Assembly (NCBI GenBank): GCA_016271365.2
Contig: CM057456.1
Location: 883,806,001 to 883,870,000 of the forward strand
Length of the DNA stretch: 64,000 nt
Direction of reading: 5' to 3'
Origin: Neoceratodus forsteri
Lineage: Eukaryota; Chordata; Ceratodontiformes; Ceratodontidae
This document shows, one piece after another, positions 1 through 8,710 of this stretch. Within the stretch, counting starts at the first letter, position 1. Each line of letters opens with the position of its first letter. The notes under the pieces are model-generated. The model saw nothing but the letters and a program-made list of their open reading frames with translations, made no database searches and was not told the DNA's origin. Both the position numbers and the translations under genes were made by a program.

Positions 1-600
1 TCTACCTATATTGATTTAACCAAGGCTTTTAACTCTGTCAGCCACGTGCTTCTCTTACAATCCCTGCCCCTCTTGGGGCTATCTCTGGAAGCCACCACTT
101 GGTTTAAAAGCTATCTGAGCAATAGAACCTAGAGGGTCACGTTAAACACCACACTTTCACCCAGTAAACTGGTTCACTCTGGGGTCCCCCAAGGCTCTAT
201 ATTGGGCCCCCTCCTGTTTAGCATGTTCTTGAACACCCTCCCCAAGGCCTGCTCAGGTCGGCTGCTTCTCTACATTGATGATGCGGTCATATTCGACAGT
301 CACCCTGACCCCCCTGTCTCTTCAAGCCTCCCTGCAGCGCTCCTTCACTGAGGCTGAAGCCTGGTTCTTGGATCACCGCCTTGTCATGAACTACAAAAAG
401 AACAAGGCCATGCTCTTCACCCACAGACAAAACAAACATAAAAAACTTTCCACTTACTATCCTCAACTCCGAGGGCTCCCCCACTTGACCTGGTACCCAC
501 CTTTAAATACCTAGGCATCACCCTTGACTCCTCTCTCACTTTCCATGAACACAGCAATCTCCTCTGCTCTGCTGTCAATGCTAGAATAGGGCTCTTGTAT
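1..600 (+). pseudogene. Reverse transcriptase fragment of LINE family A
   Basis: Frame 1 opens inside RT with YIDLTKAFNSVSH (RT motif with the first catalytic Asp), then HSGVPQGSILGPLLF around 178-225, and LLYIDDAVIF at about 265-295, the YxDD catalytic box in an Ile variant. FKYLGITLDSSL, the RT thumb-proximal motif, appears further on in another frame near 505-535. A TAG at 130-132 sits in frame and the frame shifts after about 330, so this is an inactive copy. In life the protein would copy its own mRNA at a nicked chromosomal target. The N-terminal endonuclease lies outside the window. Confidence 0.85.
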
Positions 601-1440
601 AGACGTAGGGGTTGCCTGCCCCCAAATGCCCTAAACCTTACTGTGACATCTTTGGTGCTCTCCCCACCGCCCTATACCGCAATAAGGTTTCCCTAAATAA
701 AGCCTGCAGACTTGTCACAGGATGTGACCAGTGGACCCATACCTGTGATCTCTACCGTCGCACCAACTGGCTTAACTTCGATGGACGGCTCAGATACTAG
801 TCCTGTCTCCTTGCCAGAAAGCTGTCACTCTGCTCCTCCCACCTGGGACTTTGCCATCTTGTGCAGCACTCCACCCAACCTCCGACAACTTGAAGCTCTC
901 TGTCTGCCCCTCTCTTAGTACCCCGTTGCAGGACTTCCCTAGGCCAATGCTCCTTTTTCCACAGGGCCCTTCTCTGAGATGAACTACCTCCTGCTGTCTC
1001 TCTGGAGCAGTGTCTAGGCCCCTTTAAATCCCAATTCTGCTCAGAAATTCTCTCCCACTCCTGCTCTGACTGCACCTAGTCCCGATCTGCAGTGCGGGCG
1101 CAAGTCACCCCACGACTCTCCCCCACTTTCCCTTTGACCTGGGGTCTGTCCCTAACACTTGACCCTGCAGAAATTGTAACCAGACTGTAGTTTATTGATC
1201 ACTGTCTTTTGATACTGTAACTATTGTTGTTTACTGCTCGCTGTCTGACTCGGGCTGGATCTTTCCGCCCTTGAATTTTATTACTTGTTCTCTTTTTAAC
1301 ATTGTAATATTGCTCTGTTCTTGTCTTTTGTGTACCCTGTTATGTTATTTCATTTTTGACTTGGAGCCTTTGCAAAGGAGTCATTGACTCAAAGGTTGTA
1401 ATTCTGATTCTTTCAATAAATAAAAAATTAAAAATGCAAT
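1..1440 (+). mobile_element. LINE family A (L2/CR1 group), 3' part, copy 1
   Basis: Non-LTR retrotransposon cut by the left window edge. It begins inside the reverse transcriptase palm, runs through the RT C-terminal region to about 800, then a pyrimidine-rich 3' UTR, and ends in an AATAAATAAA-type tail near 1420-1440. The tail block at 1362-1400 (GGAGCC, TTTGCAAAGGAGTC, GACTCAAAGG) recurs inverted at 14640-14710 and 22985-23060 and directly at 56575-56640, which defines one family with four copies here. The clade is judged from the RT motifs and the short A/T-rich tail. It is dead: stops and frameshifts interrupt the RT. Confidence 0.85.
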
Positions 1441-1801
1441 GCATATTCCACAAAACAAGAACTGTACTTAAAGATATAAGATCAAAATTCATGTACACAG
1501 TAATACATAATCACACAAAAAAGCAATTAATTTTACACATGAATTCACAGACAGTAACTTAAACTAGCAGATTATCATATGTTATCCTGCATGTTGTATC
1601 AAACTGGACAACAATAGACTCAATGTTTCATGCTACTTTTACCTATATTTATTTACGTATAATTTTGCAGTGCTTACATAGTCCAGAAATTTCAGTCATG
1701 TAAACACATCAGATGAGCCAAGATCGCAACTAGCCTTCTTTGAAAATTATCGTATTTACTTTATTCATTAAATGGCTTAGATGCTGCAAATACTGCATAT
1801 T
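1441..1801. other. AT-rich spacer, nothing recognised
   Basis: AT-rich DNA after the LINE tail. I see no coding homology, repeat unit or RNA-like structure. Confidence 0.5.
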
Positions 1802-2472
1802 GGGGCCTATTCAGGAACAGCTGGGGTGGCTATGCACCGCATAAGTCGGGTGTGTAGCCACCGTGCAGCTGCCCAAGTCCATTGCACCCCCTCTGCCACA
1901 TTTGCAACATGGATGTGCCCCCCCCATGCACCCGATCCCCCGGCTGATCACAGAGCTCCGTGTGGGGGTGGGCCGGGGTGTGGGGAATAGCCAGCACTCT
2001 GCGGCATTTACAACCCCGTGGAGTGCTGTGAGTGGGGGTTGCCAGATCCGCATCTGGGAAGCAGCCATAAACCACCGGGGCTGGCTACGCACCCCCCGGA
2101 AAGGCTGCCTCTGGATGCAACAGGCACGGTGGGGGGCATTAGCACCCCCAAGAAGCATCCCCTGCTGTCGAGGCACATTTGGAGTCTGAGGTCAGGTGGG
2201 TGGGGTGACCAACCACAGTGGCTTGGTCGGTGCTCTGCACACCAGCTGGCAACATGGCACCAGAGACACGTAAGGGATCCACTTAGGGTCCTTGCCCCGG
2301 CAGCAGATTGCCTGCACACTATGATGCATGCTTTGCACCTGCCTGCCCTGCAGACCTGTATACTGGGGGGCTGTGTTAGGAGCCAAAGCGGGCCGACAGT
2401 CAATATGAGCTTCGGGTGCAGAGCTGTGTGCCCCGATATGTGCCTCTTGCGCATTAGTTAGTGAATAGGCCA
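1802..2472. mobile_element. Candidate non-autonomous TIR element (GC-rich)
   Basis: A GC-rich block of about 670 bp starts and stops abruptly in AT-rich surroundings. Its edges carry a 10-bp inverted repeat, GGCCTATTCA at 1804-1813 and TGAATAGGCC at 2462-2471. Overlapping ORFs occur on both strands but look like by-products of GC-rich sequence. No clear target duplication is visible. It could be a PIF/Harbinger- or hAT-type MITE, or simply a GC-rich unique segment. Confidence 0.35.
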
Positions 2473-2788
2473 CATTGTTAAAAGGATTTCTACAAGACAC
2501 TCTGACTTTCTACCAGACACGTCATCTGTAAACCTAATTTGTACTGTCTTTGTGAAACTACTAGGCAACAACATTGCTAGATAGGTGTTAACATTGACTG
2601 CAAAATAATATGCCTACATAGAATTTGCAAAATGAGTTATTGTTTTAAATGAATGCAGCACAGAGCTGATCATTAGCAATGACTTACCAACCACACATCA
2701 ACCAGTGGGAACATTTTGAAAACATCATTTGAGCTCTGTTTCTTACATTATAATAGCCCTGTAATAAATGCATGATTATTTTACTGAT
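2473..2788. other. AT-rich spacer, nothing recognised
   Basis: No coding trace or repeat seen in this stretch before the foldback. Confidence 0.5.
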
Positions 2789-2974
2789 TCTACATAAAAT
2801 GTATAGGACAGGGTATTGGAGCCCATACACAACCACGCTATTCTAATATCTAGTGGTTTCCATGATGACAAAGACCTCGAGAGCGAAGCTCGAGAGGTCG
2901 TGTTGTCATGGAAACCACGAGGTATTTGAATAGCAGGTTGTGTATTTGGGGCTCCCATACACTTTTCTATGTAG
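2789..2974. repeat. Long imperfect inverted repeat (foldback)
   Basis: The left arm 2789-2881 and right arm 2887-2974 are complementary over most of their length. Matching pieces include GTGGTTTCCATG against CATGGAAACCAC, CCATACACAACC against GGTTGTGTAT, and CTACATA against TATGTAG. The centre is CTCGAGAGCGAAGCTCGAG. The left arm has a short unpaired insert near 2808-2820. This is MITE-like or foldback-like; no transposase is encoded. A similar centre occurs in the hairpin at 62708-62776. Confidence 0.7.
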
Positions 2975-3900
2975 TGTATAGACCCCAAAAAACAAACTAC
3001 TGTACCTTGCTCCCATGGCTGCCGATGTCAGTCCCTTTCTCTGGAGACTCTGCTATCTCCTCTGGCAGCCCGCTCAGTTAGCACACGCATATGGGTTGTC
3101 AACCACCCCCTGCCCAGTGAGCAGTGCTGTTTGGGGGTGGTTGCATTGTGACATGCCTACTAACGCAGAATGAAAAGTAATTCTGCATTAGTACGCATGT
3201 CACTAGTGCTGCAGAATGACTTTTTCGAGTGTATAGATTTCCATACACGGCCGCGTTCGTCCATACACTATAGCATGATTAATCAAATATATTTCAATAA
3301 CAGTTTGCATTTTTGTACAGTTACACTAGCAACCGAATAACAGGTAGCTTCTCTCAACCATTACTGTCTGTAATGTAAATTTCTGTGCCAAGTTGTCACA
3401 GGGGTAGACACGTCATCAGTGACACATGCCAGAGAGCTAGTCATGGTTAAAACTTAAAATGGAGCTGATTATATGAGAGACAAAAATATTTAAAGGAATG
3501 AAAACTGTTTTAATAAATAATAAATTCTATTTCATCTTTAAGGTTAGGGCCCTGCTCCTGGGGAATGAAGGGTGGGGTCTGGGAGGGACTGCTGTGATAG
3601 GAGCTGGGAGGGTATCCATTTTGTAAAAGCAGGTTTGGGATCTGGAAGGGAGTGTTGAGATGAGAATGGGGAAGATATCTAATTGTTATTCTTTTTAAAA
3701 CTGTTCCTACAGAGCACAAATTAAGAGAGACTGAGGAAACAGGCAGTCCTATGTAATGTTACTGAATAGTTGTCCTGGCTCAATGAATTAATGTTGGGAT
3801 AGTTTTATTTTCTCTAAATGAGACCAGGGATATCCCAGTCTTTTCAATATTTAGTCATTATCATTTTTTCATTAATTTTTTTAAGTGTATTTACTTAAAT
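2975..3900. other. Spacer with GTGTATAG motifs, no gene
   Basis: The first 300 bases after the foldback are GC-richer and contain further GTGTATAG or CTATACAC-like motifs near 2973, 3226 and 3260, so the foldback may be one half of a larger element ending near 3275. From 3300 to 3900 I see only AT-rich and G-rich sequence with no coding homology. Confidence 0.4.
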
Positions 3901-3904
3901 GAAG

Positions 3905-4485
3905 AAAGGAGGGGCTGACCAGCTGGCACAGCAGTAGGGCTTATAGTTTCCAGTTCTGACATTTGTGTCACTCCTTCTTGGCCAGGAACCATGGAGGAGG
4001 CATCCAGGAGAATATGGAGGCCTTTCTACACAACCCTCCCACCCTTCTAGTCAGGTACTGTGCCCCCACAGGGTCTGCTGTGGATATACCTCACCCTACT
4101 TCAGGGCTTCAGGTCCTCCAGATGTTGACTGGGCCACAGCACCCAAGGCTAGACTGAACTCTCAGTCAGGACTCTTGGATCCGATGCACTGGGTAGAAAA
4201 GTGTTTTCCTCAGAAAGGACCTTGCTTACGGTTGTGTTACAAAAGGCACACATGGTGGCTTATCAACTCCATCTGTAATTGTAGGTGCACACTCTGCTCA
4301 CTGCAATGCCTGACTGTGAAGCTGTCAGGCAGGCTGTGGATATTTCCTACAGAGTCCTGGAGGCAGCACAGCAGCAGTAGGGGACATTGTATGACACCAA
4401 TGAGGTGGTCTCCAGGGTCATCAGATTGGCCATCTTCATCAGACAGATGTCTTGGCTGCACCTGTCCTAGTTAGCAATGTTGCCC
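3905..4485 (+). pseudogene. DIRS-like gag remnant (DIRS-4)
   Basis: Decayed gag of a DIRS-like retrotransposon. In shifting frames it keeps RYCAPTGS and HPTSGL (about 4055-4110), then GRKVFSSE (about 4190-4215), MPDCEAVRQAV (about 4305-4340) and YDTNEVVSRV followed by SWLHL (about 4390-4470). These align in order with RYCAPSES, RRVFSSS, MPDTEQTRQAV, YDANEVASRL and AWLHL of the gag at 7475-8368. Several stops and frame changes make it non-functional. It stops just before the left terminal repeat of DIRS-3, which suggests DIRS-3 integrated next to or within it. Confidence 0.7.
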
Positions 4486-4562
4486 AAACAAAAGCTGCTC
4501 AATTCACAGTAACGGGGCTAATTTCTTCTCCCATTTGGGCAGCTGGCAGAATTTTCTGGACT

Positions 4563-5617
4563 TGAAGTCTTCACTATTTATTCATACTTCTGGGTTCAAG
4601 CTGGAGGCACAAGAACCCTGCAGGAGTTATAAATCTTAAGGAGGATAGGTGCCACGGTAGGACCATGCATGTGTGGCACCATGAGATTAGCTCACACCTG
4701 TGTAGGCTACCTTGGCGTTGACCCTTCAACCACCTCAGTTCCTTTTTTCCCACCGTTGGGTAAGCTTCAGTAATGACATCACTCACCTGCCGGGAGTCAA
4801 ATCTTCACATCTATACAGCATATTGTCATTCAGTTAATTTTAGCATTCTTATTCTTTGTTATCAAAAAGATAAAGAAGCAAGATGAAGTTTTCTCTCAGC
4901 CCTGTCATCGACGAAGTCGACCATGGAAGATCTCGGTGATAGTAGGGAGACTTTGCTTGAAAGCTGTTCTAGCAGTAGGGTTGCATCTGGTCCACTGCCC
5001 TTTCAGAGTGGGGGTCCGGCCATGGGCAGTCCACTTCTCAGGATGAAGGACAGTTCTCCCATAAGCATAAAAAGAAGCAGGCCCGTTCCCAGTCATGATA
5101 GGGGAACCCAGCGCCGCTTGATCTTGAGTTCTTTTTCTTACCGGTGGAAGAAGAAGAAGAAGCGATACCACTCAGGTTCATCCTTTGGTAGGTCTGCGAG
5201 GGAGTCTTCGGTAGTGGAGAACAGTAGGCCCACCCCAACGCCTCCGGGGTTCCCAGTGGCCTCTGCTCTTAAAGGCCGGCACTCTCAACACTGGAGCCCC
5301 TCTGTGTCCTCTTGCTGGGTTTCTGGTTAGCAGTCTCATTACAGGGCTGCTCTTATGTAGCAGTGGGCACAGCATCTGTCTCACTTGCCCTTTCTGGTGA
5401 ACCCAGTTCTGGGGCGCTTGGGTCTGGGAGCCAGTGGGCCATGGTCAGTGTTTTCAGGACAGAACATGCATTCAGTGCCGGTGATGGAGATTCCACCCTC
5501 ACCAGTGCCAGTGTCGTTGATGCCCATTCCATGTGCCTCTCCCCCTCATTCTGATTCCTCGCAGGGGCTGACACAGGTACCACTTCCTTCCCCCTCTTTT
5601 TCCAGGTCTGGCAGTAG
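4563..5617 (+). mobile_element. DIRS-3, left part (terminal repeat and gag start)
   Basis: The left edge near 4563-4615 resembles the left inverted terminal repeat of DIRS-1: GTCTTCACTATTTATTC then TTCTGGGTTCAAGCTGGAGGC, matching the order ATCTTCACCATTCATTAC, CTGGGTGTAAGCCGGAGGC at 5632-5675. Downstream, 4880-5600 encodes broken basic and Ser-rich stretches (WKKKKKRYHSG near 5140-5175), as expected for a gag N-terminal region. The element is cut at 5617 by the whole of DIRS-1 and resumes at 10134. Reading frames are broken by stops. Confidence 0.55.
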
Positions 5618-5815
5618 ATCTTCCCTTGTCAATCTTCACCATTCATTACTTCCTGGGTGTAAGCCGGAGGCGCGCACCCGTCACAGGAGCTTTTTTTTTT
5701 TTAAAAAAGCTTTGGCTAACGGCCCCGCCCTCGAGAGTGACGTCATGCGTCATGCGCGAGGGGCGGCCGTTAGTAGCGACCGACTCCTCCTCCAACTCAG
5801 TTCTGTTTCTCCCGC
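5618..5815 (+). repeat. DIRS-1 left inverted terminal repeat
   Basis: Begins ATCTTCCCTTGTCAATC and runs to the AACTCAGTTCTG block at 5797-5808. The reverse complement of 9928-10090 matches it almost end to end, including CTTCACCATTCATTACTT, the AAAAAAGCTTTGGCTAA block and CTCCTCCTCCAACTCAG. The outermost segments of the two ends differ, as is typical of DIRS, and are reconciled by the internal complementary region. Confidence 0.88.
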
Positions 5816-5980
5816 CATCGAGGCAGCACCTGTTTCACGGGAAGCGTCAATTTAAGTGCGTAGTGTACCGACTCCTGTTTTTCCGTCACACTCGACGCTG
5901 ATCCGGTAAGACTGTTCTTTTTTCTATCTTACGGCGCCGGGTGTGTTTCCTACTGTGTTTAGCCTTGTTATTTTCGTGTT

Positions 5981-6238
5981 ATGTCCGGTTCGGGAGCTAA
6001 GCGCTTTTCAAAGATGGGCCGCGCCCCTATGCGTCGGTGCTCCTGTGGCCGGCATTTCTCCGTCTCGGACCGGCATGACGTTTGCCTTCGTTGCCTGGGA
6101 CCCAACCATGATATGGATTCGTGCGACGCCTGTTTCTCGATGGACCGCCGTGTCCTCGAAATCCGCGTGTTTAAGCTCGGCAAAGCCCCGCCGACCTTCG
6201 GGCACGACGCCGCCTGGATTCTCGGCAAGGTCAGTTAG
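5981..6238 (+). CDS. DIRS-1 gag, N-terminal zinc-finger segment
   Basis: An 85-residue ORF starting at the first ATG after the left terminal repeat. It carries a Cys/His-rich block typical of DIRS gag starts: CSCGRHFSVSDRHDVC, then LRCLGPNHDMDSCDAC, then FSMDRRVLEIRVF. The spacing of Cys and His suggests metal binding and nucleic-acid binding in the retrotransposon particle. The ORF ends at a TAG right after GKV. The same frame opens again only at 7475. The sequence AAGGTCAGT at 6227-6235 at the end resembles a splice donor, so this could be a first exon joined to the later gag segments; that is inference. GC content is much higher than in the flanks. Confidence 0.75.
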   Translation: MSGSGAKRFSKMGRAPMRRCSCGRHFSVSDRHDVCLRCLGPNHDMDSCDACFSMDRRVLEIRVFKLGKAPPTFGHDAAWILGKVS

Positions 6239-6723
6239 GCCTTTCCTCGGTCCTCCCCGGCCTATACGGGTCCGAGGAGGAGGGGGTCTCGCCTTTTCTT
6301 GCTGAGGAGGAGGCCCTTCTCCGGTGTTGGGGGAGCATCGTAGTCCCTCCGGGGGCCACGGCGCCGACACCGCCTCGGCAGTCACCTCCTCGGAGGTGCA
6401 GGCTCCCCCCCCATGTCGAGGCCCTCGACTTTCGAGCCTGGCTCGGGTGGACTCTTGACGCCACCTTTCGGCGCCGTTTCGGATCCCGGCACCGTTCGCG
6501 GTGCTGGTGATCGATGCGGCGCTGTTCCGGTGCCGTTTTGGATCCCAGCGCCATTTGCGGTGCTGGTGATCATGGCGGTGCCGTTGGCGGTGCTGCTTTG
6601 GGCCTCGGCGCCATTCGCGGCGCCGATGGACATGGCGGCGCCCGTCGGCGTCCACCTTGCCTCCGGCGCCGCCGGTGACGCCGTGGCCTAGTCCATCCTC
6701 CAGGCGGTGCCGGCTGCCGCCGC
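6239..6723 (+). other. GC-rich linker of DIRS-1 gag with GGTGCCG-type repeats
   Basis: Degenerate short repeats built around GGCGCC, GGTGCTGG and GGTGCCG. A related but less GC-rich version lies at 19850-20300 in DIRS-2. No single frame is clearly conserved. Long antisense ORFs here are a side effect of composition. Confidence 0.6.
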
Positions 6724-7599
6724 GTGGGGTTTGAGTTGGGCCTGGCTGCTGCCGGCGTGGGGGGGGCGAGCGGCGTCGCCCTTGGTACCGGGGCCGTTTG
6801 CGGCACCGTGGCCTCAGGGACCCCTGGGGTGGCCAGCATTGAGGTACAGCTTGTCTCGTCCTCCTCGGAGGGCGATGACTCAGACGTGGACCCATCCTGG
6901 CACCCCCACTCTTCGGGGTCTGGGTCCCCTGTAGCTAGAGGTACCAGGCGGCGCAGCGGGCCCCTCCCTCTGTCCCCCCTTCCATCATCTCCTGAGGGTT
7001 CCCCAGCTGGGGGTGGCCAGGAGCCCCAGGAGGCAGGCGTGGGGGTGACGGAGGGGGAGGCTCCCCTCTCTGGAGGGCCGGTGACAGCTACCCCCCAGGG
7101 TGCTGTTGCCCCCTCTAGGGACAGGGGGATGCTGTGGTCGAGGAGGAGGGCCCTCTCAGAGTCCGAGGGGTTGAGGGGCAGGGGGTCTGCCACTCGGTCT
7201 TCTTTGGCCACCTCAGGGGGGGTGGCCAGGAGCCGTAGTACAGAACCCCGCCCCTCCCTCCAGGGTTCTAGGGTGCCCTCCGGCGGCGTTCGTGCGGACT
7301 GCCCTTCTGGATCCATGCAGTCCCGGTGTCGTCACAGGGGAGGTTCTCCCCCTGGGCTCTTCCAGGCTCCGCTTCCCCAGAGTTCCGTCCCCGGCCTGGT
7401 CTGTTGTCCGGGATCCCTCCTACTAGGGCTCTGTTCCCCGGATTCCAGAGCCCTGGCAGAGAGCAGTTGCCTCCTTGGAGGTGCCCCTCTCCCATCTCTC
7501 TGCCTTCACCACCCCGCTCCCAGGCCATGTCGGTCCTACGGGTCCGTTATCCTGGGAGCAGTTCAGGGGTTCTGGGGCAGCCTTCCCCTCATATGTTAG
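6724..7599 (+). CDS. DIRS-1 gag, middle segment (frame 1)
   Basis: Open frame of 291 codons, rich in Ser, Gly, Pro and Arg. It includes an acidic stretch SSSSEGDDSDVD (about residues 41-52) and SESEGLRGRG (near 7153-7190). The DIRS-2 frame at 20083-21162 has the counterparts SSEVDSGSDLD and LSDSEGLRGR. In the LSESEGLRGR block the two copies differ almost only at third codon positions of this frame, which supports real coding. The last 40 or so codons overlap the frame 2 segment that follows, so translation must change frame between about 7190 and 7550. The ATG is only the first in the open stretch and may not be a true start. Confidence 0.6.
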   Translation: MGFELGLAAAGVGGASGVALGTGAVCGTVASGTPGVASIEVQLVSSSSEGDDSDVDPSWHPHSSGSGSPVARGTRRRSGPLPLSPLPSSPEGSPAGGGQEPQEAGVGVTEGEAPLSGGPVTATPQGAVAPSRDRGMLWSRRRALSESEGLRGRGSATRSSLATSGGVARSRSTEPRPSLQGSRVPSGGVRADCPSGSMQSRCRHRGGSPPGLFQAPLPQSSVPGLVCCPGSLLLGLCSPDSRALAESSCLLGGAPLPSLCLHHPAPRPCRSYGSVILGAVQGFWGSLPLIC

Positions 7600-8368
7600 A
7601 TACATGCATGAGCGGGTCTTTCGACTCTCCCCACCGCCGCAGGAATCCTCTGGACATTCCAGCTCCCCATCATCCTCGTCTCCCTCCTCTGAGGGAGAGG
7701 AACCCCCTGCTCATCTTTCCTCTGATGCTGATTTCACGGAATATCAGCGTTTCCTCTCGAGGATGGTGAGGGATCTTCGGATTTCCTATGTTCGGAGAGA
7801 CAATACCGAACGGGAGATGCGAGAATTCCTTGGTGAATTCAGTGCCCAGCATTTGGTGGTACCTTCCTGGCCTATCCCCTTCCAGGAGGCGTCTATCCGG
7901 TCCTGGCAGTCCCCAGCCGCTTCTTCTCCAGCCCCGGCTGACTGTCAGCGTAGGTATTGTGCCCCCTCAGAGTCTCTAGGTTCCCTTCCCAACCCGGCCT
8001 CTGGTTTGGTCTACCTAGATACTCCTTCTGGGCGCCGCTGCCTGGCGCACGACCGCCCACCGGATCCGGACTCTCTCCAGTTCGACCGTTGGGGGCGAAG
8101 AGTGTTCTCTTCTTCTCGTGCGAGTGCCTGTATTGCATCTCATCAGGCTCACCACGCTGCCTACAACCAGCATTTGTGGTCGATGATGTCCCAGCTGTTG
8201 GCATCAATGCCTGACACGGAGCAAACCAGACAAGCCGTTGCCCTCTCCGCGGTAGGCCTGGAGCTGGCAAGACATCAAGCAAGGGCATCTTACGATGCCA
8301 ATGAGGTGGCTTCCAGGCTTGCGGGGACAGCGATCTGCATCAGGCGGACGGCATGGCTTCATCTCTAG
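7475..8368 (+). CDS. DIRS-1 gag, C-terminal segment (frame 2)
   Basis: Open frame of 297 codons, the best preserved gag part. Landmarks in order: SWEQFRGSGAAFP, a Ser-rich acidic linker (SSSPSSEGEEP), DADFTEYQRFLSRM, SWPIPFQEASIR, RRYCAPSES, DRWGRRVFSSSR, SHQAHHAAYNQHLW, MPDTEQTRQAVALS, YDANEVASRLAG and AWLHL. The same order appears in DIRS-2 (21115-21980) and DIRS-4 (3905-4485). This is the predicted particle-forming part of DIRS Gag. After AWLHL an Arg-rich tail may continue in another frame to about 8504. The LPFD...LFG segment present in DIRS-3 gag is not found. There is no pol downstream. Confidence 0.78.
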   Translation: MEVPLSHLSAFTTPLPGHVGPTGPLSWEQFRGSGAAFPSYVRYMHERVFRLSPPPQESSGHSSSPSSSSPSSEGEEPPAHLSSDADFTEYQRFLSRMVRDLRISYVRRDNTEREMREFLGEFSAQHLVVPSWPIPFQEASIRSWQSPAASSPAPADCQRRYCAPSESLGSLPNPASGLVYLDTPSGRRCLAHDRPPDPDSLQFDRWGRRVFSSSRASACIASHQAHHAAYNQHLWSMMSQLLASMPDTEQTRQAVALSAVGLELARHQARASYDANEVASRLAGTAICIRRTAWLHL

Positions 8369-8616
8369 GTTGTCACCCCTGGCCCGGCGTGGGTGATTCG
8401 CCCGCCTCCAGGGGACCCGTTTTCTCCTCTAGAGCTAGGAGACTTTACAGGGCTCCTCCATCTCCCTCGTCCTCGGGAGGCACCTCCAGCTCTTCTCCCA
8501 CTTAGGCTTTCTGAATAAGCCTGGGTCTTCTCCTTCTGTTTCTCACCAGCAGGCTGGGGTCTTGTTCCCTCAGGGTATGGCCTCTCTCGGGAAGAGGAGC
8601 TTGGTATCACCTCAGG

Positions 8617-8710
8617 AGTAATGAATGGTGAAGATTGACAAGGAAGATATGAAATTACGCACTCACTGTAATTCTTGATCTTCTCTTGTATCTTCACCAT
8701 TCATTACTTA
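8617..8710. repeat. DIRS-1 internal complementary region
   Basis: Contains AGTAATGAATGGTGAAG (8617-8633) and CTTCACCATTCATTACTT (8692-8709) as inverted copies. The left half to 8648 is the reverse complement of the element's left end (5618-5652). The right half from 8649 is the reverse complement of its right end (10072-10133). The junction GAAGAT/ATGAAA therefore marks the abutted ends of a circular form and dates the element borders to 5618 and 10133. This arrangement is diagnostic of DIRS-type elements. Confidence 0.85.

Noticed and set aside
1811..2454. Protein genes on either strand in the GC-rich block
   Set aside because: Overlapping frames on both strands with biased composition and no recognised motif; better explained by base composition.
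6008..7316. Long antisense ORFs (295 and 248 codons) opposite DIRS-1 gag
   Set aside because: Arg/Pro-rich frames in very GC-rich sequence, opposite a sense frame with third-position substitution evidence and DIRS homology. No motif or start context supports them.
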